From the NCBI RefSeq assembly GCF_030272615.1, contig NW_026729183.1, forward strand, positions 92,901 to 156,900: a stretch of DNA of 64,000 nucleotides. The letters are read 5' to 3'. The position numbers and the translations under genes are program-made. The number at the start of each line of letters is the position of its first letter. The first letter of the stretch is position 1. A model generated the notes under the pieces. It saw only the letters and a program-made list of their open reading frames with translations, was not told the origin of the DNA and made no database searches. Of the stretch, positions 34,261 through 46,185 are shown one piece after another. This DNA is from Cryptomeria japonica (Eukaryota > Streptophyta > Pinopsida > Cupressales > Cupressaceae).

Positions 34261-37200
34261 CTAGAAAATTTTGTGATTCCCTTCTTTCCAAATTTCTCAA
34301 ATCAGAAAAGATGGTAAAATATAAAGTAAATCAGCAAATATAGCCTTTCCTATTGGTTTAGGCAATTGCAGAAACCACTCATCTAGCCCTGATGGGAAGG
34401 GGCCAATGATTCTCAATTTTCCCTTGAAATGCCACCAACAGTGATTGGGGAACTTGTAGTGGAGAAGTAGGTGATCCGTAGTCTCTTCTTTCTCTTGACA
34501 TTAAATGCATCTACTAGGTCCATTGATACCCATTTAATAGAGCCTTTCTTTAGTTAGAATCTTTTTTTGACAAGTCAGCCAGGCAAATGAACCTGCTTTG
34601 GGTAGGAGGTGTCGGTGCCAAAAAAGATTAACAGGCCAGTTTTTCTTATCTATAGCCGCTTCTTTCAATTTTTAACCAAAACATACCTTGTATTTACCAT
34701 CAGAGGAACTGCACCACCTAATAATGTCCTTTTCAGGGGACAGGAAAATAACCCTTTTGTTGAGAATGTCGGCAAACAAGTCTTTCTAGTGCTGATCCAA
34801 GTCCAAGGGATTTAAGGAGTTCCATATCCACTTAGCAATGCCATTTTCTTGTATAGGATAATCATAATCATAGATATTGTGGCCCCAGAGGTGACAAGTT
34901 TCTACCATAATGGGTTGCAGAGAAGGGTTGAGACATAAGGTAGCTTCACCAGCCCAAGAATCAATCCAAAAGGAGGCATCCTTTCCATTCTTGACATCCT
35001 AGGTAACCTGATCACTTATGATTTCCCTGCTTTCCACAATAAAATTCTAGATGGCCGAACCTCTAGGGGGTTATTTATAGTGAGAATTCTTTTTGGCTCC
35101 AAGGAGTCCAAATATTTATGTTTTAGAATCCTTGCCCATTTTTGTTTACCACCACTGCAAATTTCCCAAACCAATTTAGCACCCATAGCTAAATTCATAA
35201 CCAAAATTTGTTGAATGCCAGCATTCCTTGCCTTTTTTGGTTGGCAGATCTTTTTCCAAGCTACCAAAGGAAATTTCCCTTTGTCATACGATCCATTCCA
35301 AAGGAAATTTCTCAGTATAGAGATCAACTCATCTTCAATTGCCATCAGTAATCTCAGACATGCCATGGAAAGGACCGGTAGTGCAGAGAGGACTGATTTT
35401 ATCATAGTGAGTTTCCTAGCAAAGGATAACCACTTGCCTTTCCAATTTGCAAGCTTGGATTTGCACTTATCAATAAGATGCTTCCAATAGAAAGTTCTGT
35501 TACTGCCAATGAAGAGGGGGATTCCAAGAAATTGCCCTGGGAAGTTTGCAACTTTGAGATTAATAATCCTTGATAAGGCACCTTGCAAGTTAATCGGAGT
35601 GTTGACAAAAAATATTTCAGATTTGTGCCAATTGATTTTCTGCCCGGAAGCCATACAGTAATCATCGAGGCATGATTTAATTGTCCTTTCCTCTCTCCTA
35701 CATGGCGAGATGAACAGAATGGTATCATCGACAAACTACAAGTGAGTCATTTTTTCAACCCCTGTTGCCACATTGACTCCAATCCATTGATCATCTTGTT
35801 GAAGAGCACTTATTGATCGACCCAAGGCTTCAACCATTATAATAAACAAAAATGGTGACATTAGATCACCTTGTTGTATTCCTCTTGACATGGAAAAGAA
35901 GCCATGAGATGAGTCATCAACCAAAACGGAGAATTTGGGGGATGATAAACAACTCATAACCCATGTGATCCATTCCTTGCAAAAACCAAATTTATTTAAT
36001 ACATCAATTAAGAAACCCCTATCCACCATATCATAAGCTTTCAGAATATCCAGTTTTAAAATCATGCATGCATCCTTGGTTTTCCTAGTCATGTGAAGCA
36101 TTTAATGGGAAATGATAATGCCTTCCACAATGGATCTTCCAGGGGCAAAACAACTTTGTTCATCCAATATGATGTGTTCAAGGAGGGGCTTTAATCTATT
36201 GGCTATGATCTTTGTTACAATCTTGTAGACCGTGTTGCATAAAGCAATGGGCCTAAAATCACTCATCTATTGAGGGTTTTTCTTTTTTGGGATTAAAGCC
36301 AAAAAGGTGTGATTAATAGCACATAGCATAGTCATTTTCTTTCTTGATTCTTCTACTACTAGGTGTAGATCTCAAGTGATGATATCCCAAAATTGTTGTA
36401 AGAAAGCTACAGGAAGCCATTAGGGCTAGGAGTCTTATTAGGATTCAGCTGGAAGGTAATTTTTCTTACTTCCTCAATTGAAATAGGATTAAAGAGAGTT
36501 ATATTTTTACTATCAGATATTATGGATGGAATTGAGTTAAGAATTCTGGCTCTTGCTTCATGATCATTCCAGTGACCACCATTCATTAAAGATTCAAAGA
36601 ATCTTATAGCTTCTTGCACAATGTCCTCATAGTTCCTGACAATAACACCATCTGGTCTCTTAATCTCTGATATTTTATTTCTATTGTGAATGCCAATGGC
36701 TGATATATGGAATAATTTGGTGTTTCTGTCACCTTCCTTAAGCCATAACTCCCTTTATTTTTGTCGCCAATGGATTTCCTCACAGCGAAGGATTTCATTT
36801 AGATCATATTTGAGGTAATTTTCTTTGTTAAATAAATCCTCAATCATTCCTGAAGTAATGACAGAATTGGTTAATTCTTCCAACTCAACCTTAATTCTTA
36901 ATTTCTCCATATGAATATTCTTGAAATGGCTCCTATTCCATTCTTTGATCTTAACCTTAATATACTTGAGCTTCTTATTAAGTATGAATAATCTCTAATT
37001 GTTCCCCAAAATGAGTTCATCCCACCAAACAGATATAAGTTCATATAGCTCAGGCACTCTAAACCACATTTTCTCAAATCAGAATGGAGTACCTCCCTCT
37101 GATTGTCCCTTGGGGACCTCTAGACAGATCGGGTAGTGATCTGATCCAATAAGCAGGAGAATCGATGACTCTAAAACAAGATTTTGTCCTAGCCAATCAC

Positions 37201-37816
37201 CAATAACAAGAAACTGGTCTAGCCGTTCAACAATATTAGTACAACCCAATCTCCTATTTGTCCATGTGAAAACTCCATTTTTAGGAACAATGTCTATTAG
37301 GTGATTCTTCTCAACAAATTCAAAAAAATCCTTCTGGGTTGTACTAGTCCTCTAAATGCCCCCACTTTTTTCATTTCCAAAAAGGATCGCATTGAAGTCC
37401 CCAACAACCACACAACTGCCTTCAGTTATGTTGCAAATTCTGATGGTTAAGAGATCCCAGAGAGCACATTTATCACCAACAGAAGATGGTCCTTAAATAT
37501 TAAAAATATTGAAGTTCTCATTCCGTCCTAGGATAGTTACCAAACAGTGTTGCCAATACTTATCTTCCCCAATAAGAGAGATCTTAACATTCATGGGATT
37601 CCAGATGATTCCCAAGCCACCAGAGGCTCCATCTGATTACCTAAACAGACCATTCCACTATTTCCAAACTTTCAATTTTTCATCAATCTCAGCCTTACTC
37701 CATTTAGTCTCTTATAGTAGCCAAATATCTCCTTTGGTGTCATCCATCTGGCGCTTAATCAAGCGCCACTTGTTAGAGGCATTGATGCCCTTGACGTTCC
37801 CAGATAAGAGTTTCAT
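34261..37816 (-). pseudogene. LINE ORF2: endonuclease, reverse transcriptase and zf-RVT
   Basis: ATG 37816 opens KGINASNKW. The endonuclease follows with ETKWSKAEID (catalytic Glu), VVVGDFNAIL, GVFTWTNRR, ERLDQFLV and GSDHYPICLE (catalytic Asp-His). RT has NPNKTPSPNGF, DFRPIALCNTVYKIVTKIIA, LKLDILKAYDMVDRGF, GIQQGDLMSPFLFIIMVEAL and the catalytic FVDDTILF near 35735-35715. PGQFLGIPLFIGSNR and the thumb follow, then a degenerate zf-RVT near 34.6-34.4 kb. Stops are scattered (for example TAA in LL*ETK and a TAG before FVDD). All catalytic residues of the two enzymes are visible. Confidence 0.9.
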
Positions 37817-39692
37817 TGCTCCAGGGAAGGGTGTTTCGCTTTCCTAAACTAAGTTTGGTGTGACCACTAGCTGCACTAGCAATTCTTAGCATTATTTTTT
37901 TTGACTTGCGCCCCCACACTTCTTTTGGCTTAAAGTTTGGTTTTTCAATGGTTGAATCCAACTTCCCAAAACCTTTTGTGGAATCCTCCAATATAAGATC
38001 ATAGTCTGGTTCAAAGTCTTCTTCCCACTCTGAGGAGGAAGACTCAATTTCACCATCTTCCAATTCAATACCCAACGAAGACAAAATCTTATCTCCCATC
38101 TCCCCCAAATTTCTAGCCTCCTTTTCCTGAGAGTGAATTTTGTAGTCTTCAATTACTAGCTGACTCCCAGTCTCAAGAGGAGAGGGTGGTAGCGAATCTG
38201 CTAATTTGGATTCAATATCTGCCTGTAAGGTTTTAGTCTTTTCCAGAAGCATGAGAAGATCTTGTTAGCTATCACTTTGATTAGAGGAGGGAGGAGCTAT
38301 GTTCAAAGGAGTTGCCTCAGTCAATGGAATATTCTCATTATCATGAATTTCATTACAAAAATTCTCCCCAGTATAAGTGGAGATAGGAGGTTCCGATTGT
38401 AGATTTTCTTCAATAGGAGATTGCATACAAGAATAACTTCTCTGTATCGTAGCCGAAACATCACAACCTAAGCCAGTGTGATCCAAGGAGAAACATTTAG
38501 GGCAAATATGTAACTAATCTTATCTATCAAACTTTTGGATCCAGAACTTCCCAACACCAATAATTTTAACTTCATCGGGGATCTTGGTGATTTGATCTAT
38601 GCTAATGGATATTCTGAGGAAGCTTCCCCATATTTTGTCCTCCAAAATTTCATCAACCAAAACAAATGTGCCAAGGTATTTGCATATATCCTTAATAACA
38701 TCAATATGCTAGTAATCTGAGGGATGGTTGTACAATCTTATCCATACCTTACTGTCTAGTAATACATAAGTCTGGGGATTGAAATTGGCCTACCATTCAA
38801 TAATGTGAACTTCAATGCCATCCAAGATATATGGACCTTTGTTTTTAGCTTGCCATTTTTCCTCATTTCTCATAAATTCGATCATAAAGAAGTCATTTGG
38901 GAGAATATTGATGTTAATATCCTTTCCCCATTGTGCTCTACACTAGGATTCAAAGTTTCCCTTAACCCATTTTCTACCACCCCACTTGATGAAAAAGAAA
39001 AACTCAAGCAAATTCGACCTAGCAGAATTAATTTTATCTTCATCCAAAAAGATAGTAGGTCTTGAAGATTTTCTTACCGGTTTAGGATGATGAGCACGAT
39101 GAGGGAGAAAGGTTCGTCTTTGGAGATTCCTGTTTCCCCCTCGATCCGACCAAGGGTTCCGATTTTTAGGATGAAAGTTAGATCTCCAAAACCTAGCATG
39201 GTCCGCCCTAGAGTTATCTTGCCCGAAGCGCCCATTCCACATTTGGAAATTATCTTGAGATTTCAGAGGGACTTGATTGGGTTCAGAATGTGGATAGCCT
39301 CTCTCGATTACCGCACCAGGGATGCTAGATTCAGGCGATGGTTTCTAGTTTTAGGGGAATTCGGAAGCAGGATGCTTGGTCTTGCGATACCAACCTTTGT
39401 TATTCCAAATAAAACCATTTTCCTCCCATTTATGTGGGTCAATAGGGCATTGGTTTCCACTCAAATATGGATTCCCATAATTCATCTGCGGTCTGGAATA
39501 TCTATCTCCATGGAACATGTCTGCTCTCCCAGAGTTAACCGGTTTCTAAGTGGGTTGCAACCTCCCTGCTTGAATGGGAAAGGCAATATCTGCTTCATCA
39601 CTCCATGAACCAATCTTTGTGACCTGAACACCCAAGCTTCACACATCGACATCCCTGCTCCTATAGCCACTGCCACTCCTGTTGCCTTCCAT
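37773..39692 (-). pseudogene. LINE ORF1 with CCHC zinc knuckle
   Basis: ATG 39692 opens MEGNRSGSGYRSRDVDV. A basic, Arg/Asn-rich N-terminal part follows (GQDNSRADHARFWRS, NPWSDRGGNRNLQRR). A DUF4283-like part runs through 38.9-38.55 kb, and a zinc knuckle CPKCFSLDHTGLGC (CX2CX4HX4C, complete) lies near 38500. The tail is acidic (EDGEIESSSSEWEEDFEPDY) and overlaps the ORF2 start by about 40 bp in another frame. It would bind LINE RNA. Several stops break it. Confidence 0.8.
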
Positions 39693-39725
39693 CACTGCTT
39701 CTTCTACAAATCATCCAATACTCAG

Positions 39726-39744
39726 TGTCTTGCATTTTTTTTTT
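39726..39744. repeat. Target-site duplication of the full-length LINE (right copy)
   Basis: TGTCTTGCA followed by ten T. It matches 25292-25309. In minus-strand orientation the A-run joins the poly(A) tail, as target-primed reverse transcription at a T-rich nick produces. Confidence 0.88.
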
Positions 39745-40642
39745 GTGTATAATATTATTTAAATTAATTAATTTTATAATATAAAATATATTCAAAACAT
39801 AAATATCATATACATTAAATATAATATAATTTAAAATTTACAAAATTATATTATAATCTATTAAATAAATTAAAAATATTAAACAAATAAATTTTCAATT
39901 TCAAACTTTGAAAAATATTACACATTTATAGTTGTTTTGTGCACATTTCTTTGATTAGATAAACATAAAATTTCCTCTAGAATAGTTTATCCTTAAGCAA
40001 GTAAACTAGCATTAGTGAAAGTTTATACACTTTATACTGACATCATATTCAATAGTTTATATTCAACTCTGTATTTAAAATTAAATTGAATAACTTTTGT
40101 ATTCTATTAAATTAGATCTTTTCACATAAAATAAAACTTAGACCTTCCTTAGTGGGTGGGTATTTAGGGAAACAATGCCAGGAAAAGTACATCTAAGGAT
40201 GTAAATTTATTACGGACGAAAACAAAAGGAGTGGCATGCATAGAAAATAATGTAAGTTTGCATTACATTCCAAGAAATCCATCTATAACAGCTAAAAGTA
40301 AATTAACCAATCATTATGAAGAAAAATATGTTTCATAATTTAACTTAAAAAATGTGCATTTCAACATTACAAAAATAAAATAAAATTTAAAAACAAAAAA
40401 TATTTGATTGTAATTGGTTAAAATCTATTTTTTTTAATAACTATTTAAATGCTGAAAAAAATCAATGCAATAGTACTATTGTCTAACAAGCAAATCATTA
40501 TGGAATATACAAATTTTATTACTTTAATAAAATAGATAATATAAAACTCACTAGTAATCTTAATTTTGAAATATAAACTATACTCTTTAATATAAAAAAT
40601 ACAAGTCAAGTTCAATATACAATTAAAATATATTTTACACAT

Positions 40643-40648
<6 letters not shown>
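39745..40648. other. AT-rich intergenic spacer
   Basis: No gene, no repeat array and no recognisable element. Composition is strongly AT-rich, as in the 22-25 kb spacer that continues the other side of the LINE insertion. Confidence 0.5.

Positions 40649-40705
<57 letters not shown>
40649..40705. repeat. (TA)n microsatellite
   Basis: About 28 uninterrupted AT units, followed directly by the T-rich 3' end of a minus-strand LINE tail at 40706. It has the same arrangement as 14034-14125. Confidence 0.95.
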
Positions 40706-40710
<5 letters not shown>

Positions 40711-41190
40711 ATTTTTTTGATTGGTAAAAGGTCGTAGCCAAAGAAATTTATTGATATTAAATCCTAGTACAACCTGACTCACTAGGGACACCAGTAGGAA
40801 AGAGCTGGGTGGAGAAAACCTCTAGTCTTGCCCCATATAAGTATATTTGATACACATTTGAGGAGATTTCAGATGCCTTAGTTCAAGCCCGGATATTGGC
40901 TTATTTGAAGCAATTCAGTACATACAAGTGCATTCAAAGCACAATTACTATTGACCATTAACCTAGAGATTTATGTTGCTTTGTCCACTCCAAGATCTAG
41001 ACTCTCTGGGTTTCCAATCCTGGTCCTTCTCTACATCAACCATGAGCCCTTGTACAGTTGTGCTTTCCATCACCTCCCTTGAAATTCCCTGATTCAGCCC
41101 AGTTCTATGCTTGCAATAGCTGGCCACAGATTTCTGATTTGGCCATTTTTAAATTGTTGCTTGGAAAGTGTCTTGGGATGTTTTTTTCAT
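40706..41190 (-). mobile_element. 5'-truncated LINE tail (minus strand)
   Basis: The minus strand ends with CTAGAGGTTTTCTCCACCC, AGCTCTTTCCTACTGG, AATATCAATAAATTTC and a short A-rich end. This matches the LINE 3' end at 14126 (CTAGAGGTTTTCTTCTAGG, CTCTTTCCTATCACC). Only about 0.5 kb of 3' sequence is present and no protein domain remains. Strong 5' truncation is usual for LINE copies. The 5' limit is approximate. Confidence 0.65.
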
Positions 41191-41214
41191 CTTTTACACT
41201 ATTTTTTTTCTATT

Positions 41215-42090
41215 TTATTCTATTTGATGATGAATTATCTAATAGACATTATGACCAAGATCTTATCAAATTGTGGATTCAAAACAAATGAATCTTAATC
41301 CATTTTAAACATATATTAGTCAAAATCAACTTCATTGCAAATAAGAAACTAGACCACACCTCATTATTTGCAATAGCTATAATAAAGATGACTCATTTTC
41401 ACTTTGATCAAGAAGATTTGAAGTAGTAAATTTTTATTTTCATCTTCTACCCTATATTATTCTATTTAATTTTATATTATGATTGCTTACCTTATAGGCA
41501 TTATGACCAAGATCTTATCAAAATGTGGATTCAAAATGACTCCTAATCCATTTAAAACACATATCACTCAAAATCAACATCATTGCAAATAAGAAGCTAG
41601 ACCACAATTCATTATTTGAAATGGCTTTAATATAGACAACTCATTTTCACTTTGGTCAAGAAGATTTTAAGTAGTAAATTTTTATTTTCATCTTATACCC
41701 TATCATATTCTATTTTATTCTATATTATGACAACTTACCTAATAGACATTATAACCAAGACCTATCAAATTATAGCTCATATTAATCAAAATCAACTTCA
41801 TTTCAAGTAAGAAATTAGACCACGACTCATTATTTGTGGTAGCTTTAATAAAAATAACTCATTTTCACTTTGGTTGATCAAGAAAATTTCAAGTATGAAA
41901 CTTTTATTTCATCTTCTAGCTTATCTTATTCTATTTTATTCTATATTATGATAACTTACCCAATAGACATTATTATGACCAAGGCCTTATCAAAGTGTGG
42001 ATTCAAAACAAATGAATTCTAATCCACTTAAAACACATATTAGTCAAAATCAACTTCATTATTTGCAATAACTTTGATAAAAGATATTGG
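41215..42090 (+). repeat. Four degenerate tandem repeats of about 240 bp
   Basis: TAATAGACATTATGACCAAG followed by ATCTTATCAAA and GTGGATTCAAAA recurs near 41240, 41490, 41735 and 41965. Between these are AGTCAAAATCAACTTCATT, GCAAATAAGAAACTAGACCA and CTCATTTTCACTTTGRTCAA. The copies diverge by substitutions and small deletions. No coding potential. Confidence 0.85.
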
Positions 42091-42188
42091 TACAAGTGAT
42101 TCTAATTCTACAATCCCTACCCATAAAAATATCAACCATGTGTTACTCCCAACCAGCCCTTTAAATTATTATAGTTACTTTAGTTATA
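42065..42188 (+). repeat. Dispersed block, second copy at 59815-59935
   Basis: Both copies share ATAAAAGATAT, GTGATTCTAATTCTACAA, CCCATAAAAA, TATGTGTTACTCC and CCCTTTAAATT then TTATAGTTA. Here the block is cut at about 42188 by the start of a fold-back structure. At 59.9 kb it continues into the RLP upstream region. Confidence 0.85.
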
Positions 42189-43279
42189 GGGGAGAGGAGC
42201 CAAAACATGGGCACCCTAACTTTGGGGTCCATGTGGAATGCCACGTGGACCCAAAGACCAAATTTGATCTCCTGCCATGTCGACCACCAAGTTGGCTACC
42301 CCACAACGTGATCTTGACCACCAACTCGACTTGATGTCATGTGTACTGTACGCATTCATTGGAGTGGTTGATATTATGCCTATTTGGTGCATCGACCGGA
42401 ACGTGGTTGGGCTCACCCCATTAACAATTTATAATATCCATCAACTTCGAATGAGGTTGCCTCATGGCATTCTTCTACATGGCCACCCAATCCACCAACC
42501 TCTTTGTCCAATGTTCCCACTACCACTTCCAAAGTTTCCTTGCATCTGCATTTACTATGCGGCACTTCGCCCTTACTGCACCTAGCTCTTTGTGCTTTTC
42601 ATTCATGATAGAATTCAATACGCCCACCCCTTCGCATTTCACTTCTTCTCAAAGTTGGTGTGTTTGGCGTGCTTTCTATAATCATCATTTTATTTCGAAC
42701 CACATCCTCTTCACAGTGGTATTGAAGGAATTTGGGATGGAGCCAGAACATGCGCACCCTTTACAAGGTACAAGGACTCGTTTTCTTGTTGCTTTACCTA
42801 GTTTCTCATTTTTGGGGGGGTTTTGATTTTTCAATGTTTCCTTTGTACTTCCGTGTTATGTAGTTTTTGTAGGTTTTGATGGCACTGATGATAGGATTCC
42901 ATCAGTATGGGGCTGATGGGGCTCAAGTTGTCATTCATCTTCGACCTAGGTGAGGTTTTCTCCTCACTAAGGCCTACCGATTCCATTCACTTTGTTTTTT
43001 GGCATTTTCCTTTTCTCTTTTACAATTTTTGACACTGTGTTATATCATCCATTACTTTGTTTCTGTGTCTAGCTATGTTTCGGCAAGTCTTTGTGTTTCT
43101 GAACACTAGATGATGTGTTCATGAACACAAATACATGCAAAAAGGGAATCATAATCCACTAATCAATCTCTACTATGTTTTTAATGGCGATTTTTCCAAA
43201 AAATAGGTATTCATTTCATGCATCATTGTTAAAATTGGTTGCATGTATTAGATTTCAACCGACACATTGCTAAAAAATG

Positions 43280-43800
43280 ATTATAAATTTTGATTTCGAG
43301 CATCACTCTTAATGGGTTTTGCATTTCACTGTTGATGTTTGAAGTTTTCAATGATTCCGATGTTTTAATGGTTTGAATTCTTTCACTACTCAAATGGTTT
43401 TGAATCCTTTCAATCATTTGCAGAGTTTTCTTTAGTGGTTTCAGGGCATTCAATTTCAAAAAAATGTTTGAGGGTTTAAAGGATTTCGATTTCCAGCATC
43501 ACTATTAATGGTTTTTAAAATTCACATTTAATGTTTTAGTGTTTCACTTCAATGGTTTCAATCCCTTTCAATGGTTTGGAGAATTGAACGGCTGAGGGTT
43601 TCAGATTAACTCTACATTTGTTTGTTTTTAGTAAATGTACAATGGCTCAAAATTTATTTCCTCATATTCATACATTCTTCATTTCCATTTCGAGCATCAC
43701 ATTTCCTTTTTGGTTTAAGGGTTTTCTATTTCTACTGCATTGTTTGAGGTTTGAAAGGGTGCAATGGTTTCAAACCCTTTCAATGTTACTTGTTTAGGTT
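43280..43800 (+). repeat. Degenerate tandem repeats of about 205 bp inside the fold-back element
   Basis: TTTCGAGCATCAC or TTTCCAGCATCAC recurs near 43292, 43490 and 43695. Each copy is followed by AATGGTTT and TTTCAATGGTTT-type words. The composition is unusual: TTTCAATGG and CAAACCCTTTCAA recur throughout. Non-coding. Confidence 0.6.
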
Positions 43801-44182
43801 CATTGAATGTACTTGTTTGTTTGTTTCCTAATTAGTTGCCATGTTACTTTATGTATTGTTAACTCAATGAAACCCCAATTTTATTTACTGTGTTAAAATG
43901 TAATAACAAATACTTGGTTTCATTGGTGAAAATGTTCCTTTATAGATTTTATATATAATTTACATGTTTCTTGCCTAATTGTGCACTTCCATAGTTTCCA
44001 TGTTTATTTATAAATAGTTGTCATATTCCTTTATAAATAGCTCCCATGTTTCTTAATAGTTGTGAGCATCCATACTTACATACTTGCCATGTTTCTTTTA
44101 TAAATATTAAACTGTTAAGTTGAATACATTGACTGTGAAATACAAACCCTCAAACCCTCAAACATTAATAGTGATATTGAAA

Positions 44183-44830
44183 CCCTTCAACCAAAGTTTG
44201 ACATAGCATGAATTTATCTATGGGCATGTATATGCATATATGTATGTACATATATATGCTTATGTGTATGTACAAGTCTCTATGTACATGTATGTTTTTA
44301 CATGACTTATAACTGAAAATGCAACCCTTCAACCCAAGTTTGACATATCATGCAAATATGTATGGACATGTATATGCATATATGTATGGACATGTGTATG
44401 CATTATGTGTGGACATGTATATACATAAATATATGTACATGTATATGCAGATATGCATGTACATGTCTCTATGTACATGCATGTTTCTACATGACTTCCA
44501 ATTGAAAATGAGACCCTTCAACCAGAGTTTGACATATCATGCATTTATGTATGGACATGTATGGACAGGTATATGCATATGTATCTATACAAATGTGTAT
44601 GTAAACCTAAGTTTCTACATGAGTTACAAGTTGAAATGAAAACCTTCCATATATGGACATGTCTATATATGTATGTATCTACATGTATTTACATATATGT
44701 ATATGCATGTATACACATTTATGTGTACATGTGTATACATATATGTATGTACATTTAGAGATGTACATGCTTGTGTATAGATGTATGTATCTAGATCTCT
44801 GCATGTACATATCTGTATGTACATAGGGGG
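44183..44830 (+). repeat. ATGTACATG-rich simple repeat in three tandem units
   Basis: ACCCTTCAACC then AGTTTGACATA recurs near 44183, 44325 and 44514. Each unit runs into alternating purine-pyrimidine words (TATGTACATG, TATATGCATA) and ends with CATGACTT and AACTGAAAATG-type sequence. The runs are self-complementary and could form cruciforms. Open frames through them are composed of Tyr, Met, His and Cys codons and are not real genes. Confidence 0.85.
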
Positions 44831-46185
44831 GAGGAGCCAAAACCTGCACAACCTAGCTTTGAGGTAACACGTGGCAGGCTACGTGGACCTACTCACCAAC
44901 TTTGACCACTGGCCAACTAGTCTGTTGAGTTCGCTACACCAAATAATTTTTTTTGTATGTGTACATATATCAGGAGAGGAAAAACTTGCAGAAATCATAG
45001 CATTTATCTCCCATAAAGTCCTCATGTGTTATCCAATCCATTCGCATGTAATTTGATGATTGTGCAAAGTTGTCAACAATTGGAACAAGATCCCACAGAG
45101 CTTGCACAAATTGAACAAGTACCATGGCAGATTGAACAATTAAGTACAATCCGCACAATCAACCATGTGCTACATTTAGAAAACCTCCTTTCTCTTGTTA
45201 TTACAATTCTCATAGTCCTAAACAATGAGGACATGTTGTCATTTGAAACCTTTGTAGTCTTGAATTATGTTGCGCGAAAACATTCAAATTGAATGGTATA
45301 TGCATCACAATTCAAAATTATTAAGGTCTTCAACCAATTGTGCGTTCTCGTTGGAGTTTATCATGGACATAAATCCTTGTAAGTTGAAAACCATGTGTTT
45401 GAGGTAAGCATATTGAATTTTGTTGTTGTCAAAATATATGAGGACCTGCCTACATGGAAGGTGAGGTGACGAATAGTTAATGCCAATACAACAATAGTTT
45501 GAAAGTGGTGGGGGGAGCTTTGGATGGAGAGGTTGGTGGATTGGGTGGCCATTTACAGGAATGCCACATGACAACCCCATTTGAAGAAGACAGATATTCT
45601 AAATGGTCAACAAGGTGGGCCCAGCCACATTTCGGTCGATGCACCGAATTGGCATAATATCGACCACTCCCACTAATGGCTATAGTACACATGTCATTGT
45701 GCCGAGTCAACACCTTAGATTTTGATTTTGGGTACCCATCTCAAATGTGCAAATAAGATTAGTGCAAAGCAATGAAACCTTCATTCCTTCAAATTGATGA
45801 AAACTACAACATGTAGTTGCTCACACATTTTCTCAATCATCCCATTACATGTGAATTGCAACATACAATACATACGAAATGCACATAACTGGAAACAAAA
45901 TAAAAAAATCTAGATTTTTTGACAAATTGCTCAATCACCCCATTACTTGTAAATTAGAAAGCCATATTAAAAGATGGCAAAATCCATGTCGAATCAATTT
46001 CTTTATTACATATATTTGCAGTTCTTGTGTGTAACTGTAAATTAGAAAGCCAAAAAATTGTATGACATGTCCTTTTAGAAGTCACTTGAAATAATAAGGA
46101 AAATAAGTTCTTGGTTGTATGCCTGATGCCCTTGATGCTGCAATGGGTACCATGTTCTTGTTAGCTTCAATTGATTCACTCAAAC

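Larger units (their letters stand above)
25310..39725 (-). mobile_element. Full-length minus-strand LINE with 18-bp TSD, split by a nested 6.5-kb element
   Basis: TGTCTTGCA followed by nine or more T lies at 25292-25309 and again at 39726-39744, flanking the element. On the minus strand it runs from ORF1 (ATG 39692) through ORF2 (ATG 37816; endonuclease, RT, zf-RVT, RNase H) to a 1.77-kb tail and poly(A). Removing the nested element (27347-33875) and one CCGCT closes the RNase H frame exactly, proving both parts are one LINE of about 7.9 kb. Stops such as CAA-to-TAA make it inactive, but endonuclease and RT motifs are better kept than in the 14-22 kb copy. Confidence 0.92.
42189..45745. mobile_element. 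Fold-back structure with long inverted repeats, probable DNA transposon remnant
   Basis: 42320-42640 and 45400-45712 are inverted copies. Shared words include TCGATGCACC, GGCATAATATC, GAATGCCA, GAGGTTGGTGGATTGGGTGG and GCATATTGAATT (as complements). The left end begins GGGGAGAGGAGCCAAAAC, and a similar start lies at 44826 in direct orientation. The interior holds tandem and simple repeats but no transposase I can recognise. It is a decayed or non-autonomous terminal-inverted-repeat element. Target-site duplication was not determined and the right end is approximate. Confidence 0.6.

Noticed and set aside
39087-39608. 173-codon plus-strand frame
   Set aside because: Antisense to LINE ORF1; no independent support.
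42074-42826. Frames on the fold-back arms that look alike (MATQSTN-type)
   Set aside because: The likeness comes from the inverted DNA arms. Changes are not restricted to synonymous sites, so no coding claim is made.
44319-44851. Several open frames rich in Tyr, Met, Cys and His on both strands
   Set aside because: They follow from the ATGTACATG simple repeat, which is open in several frames at once.
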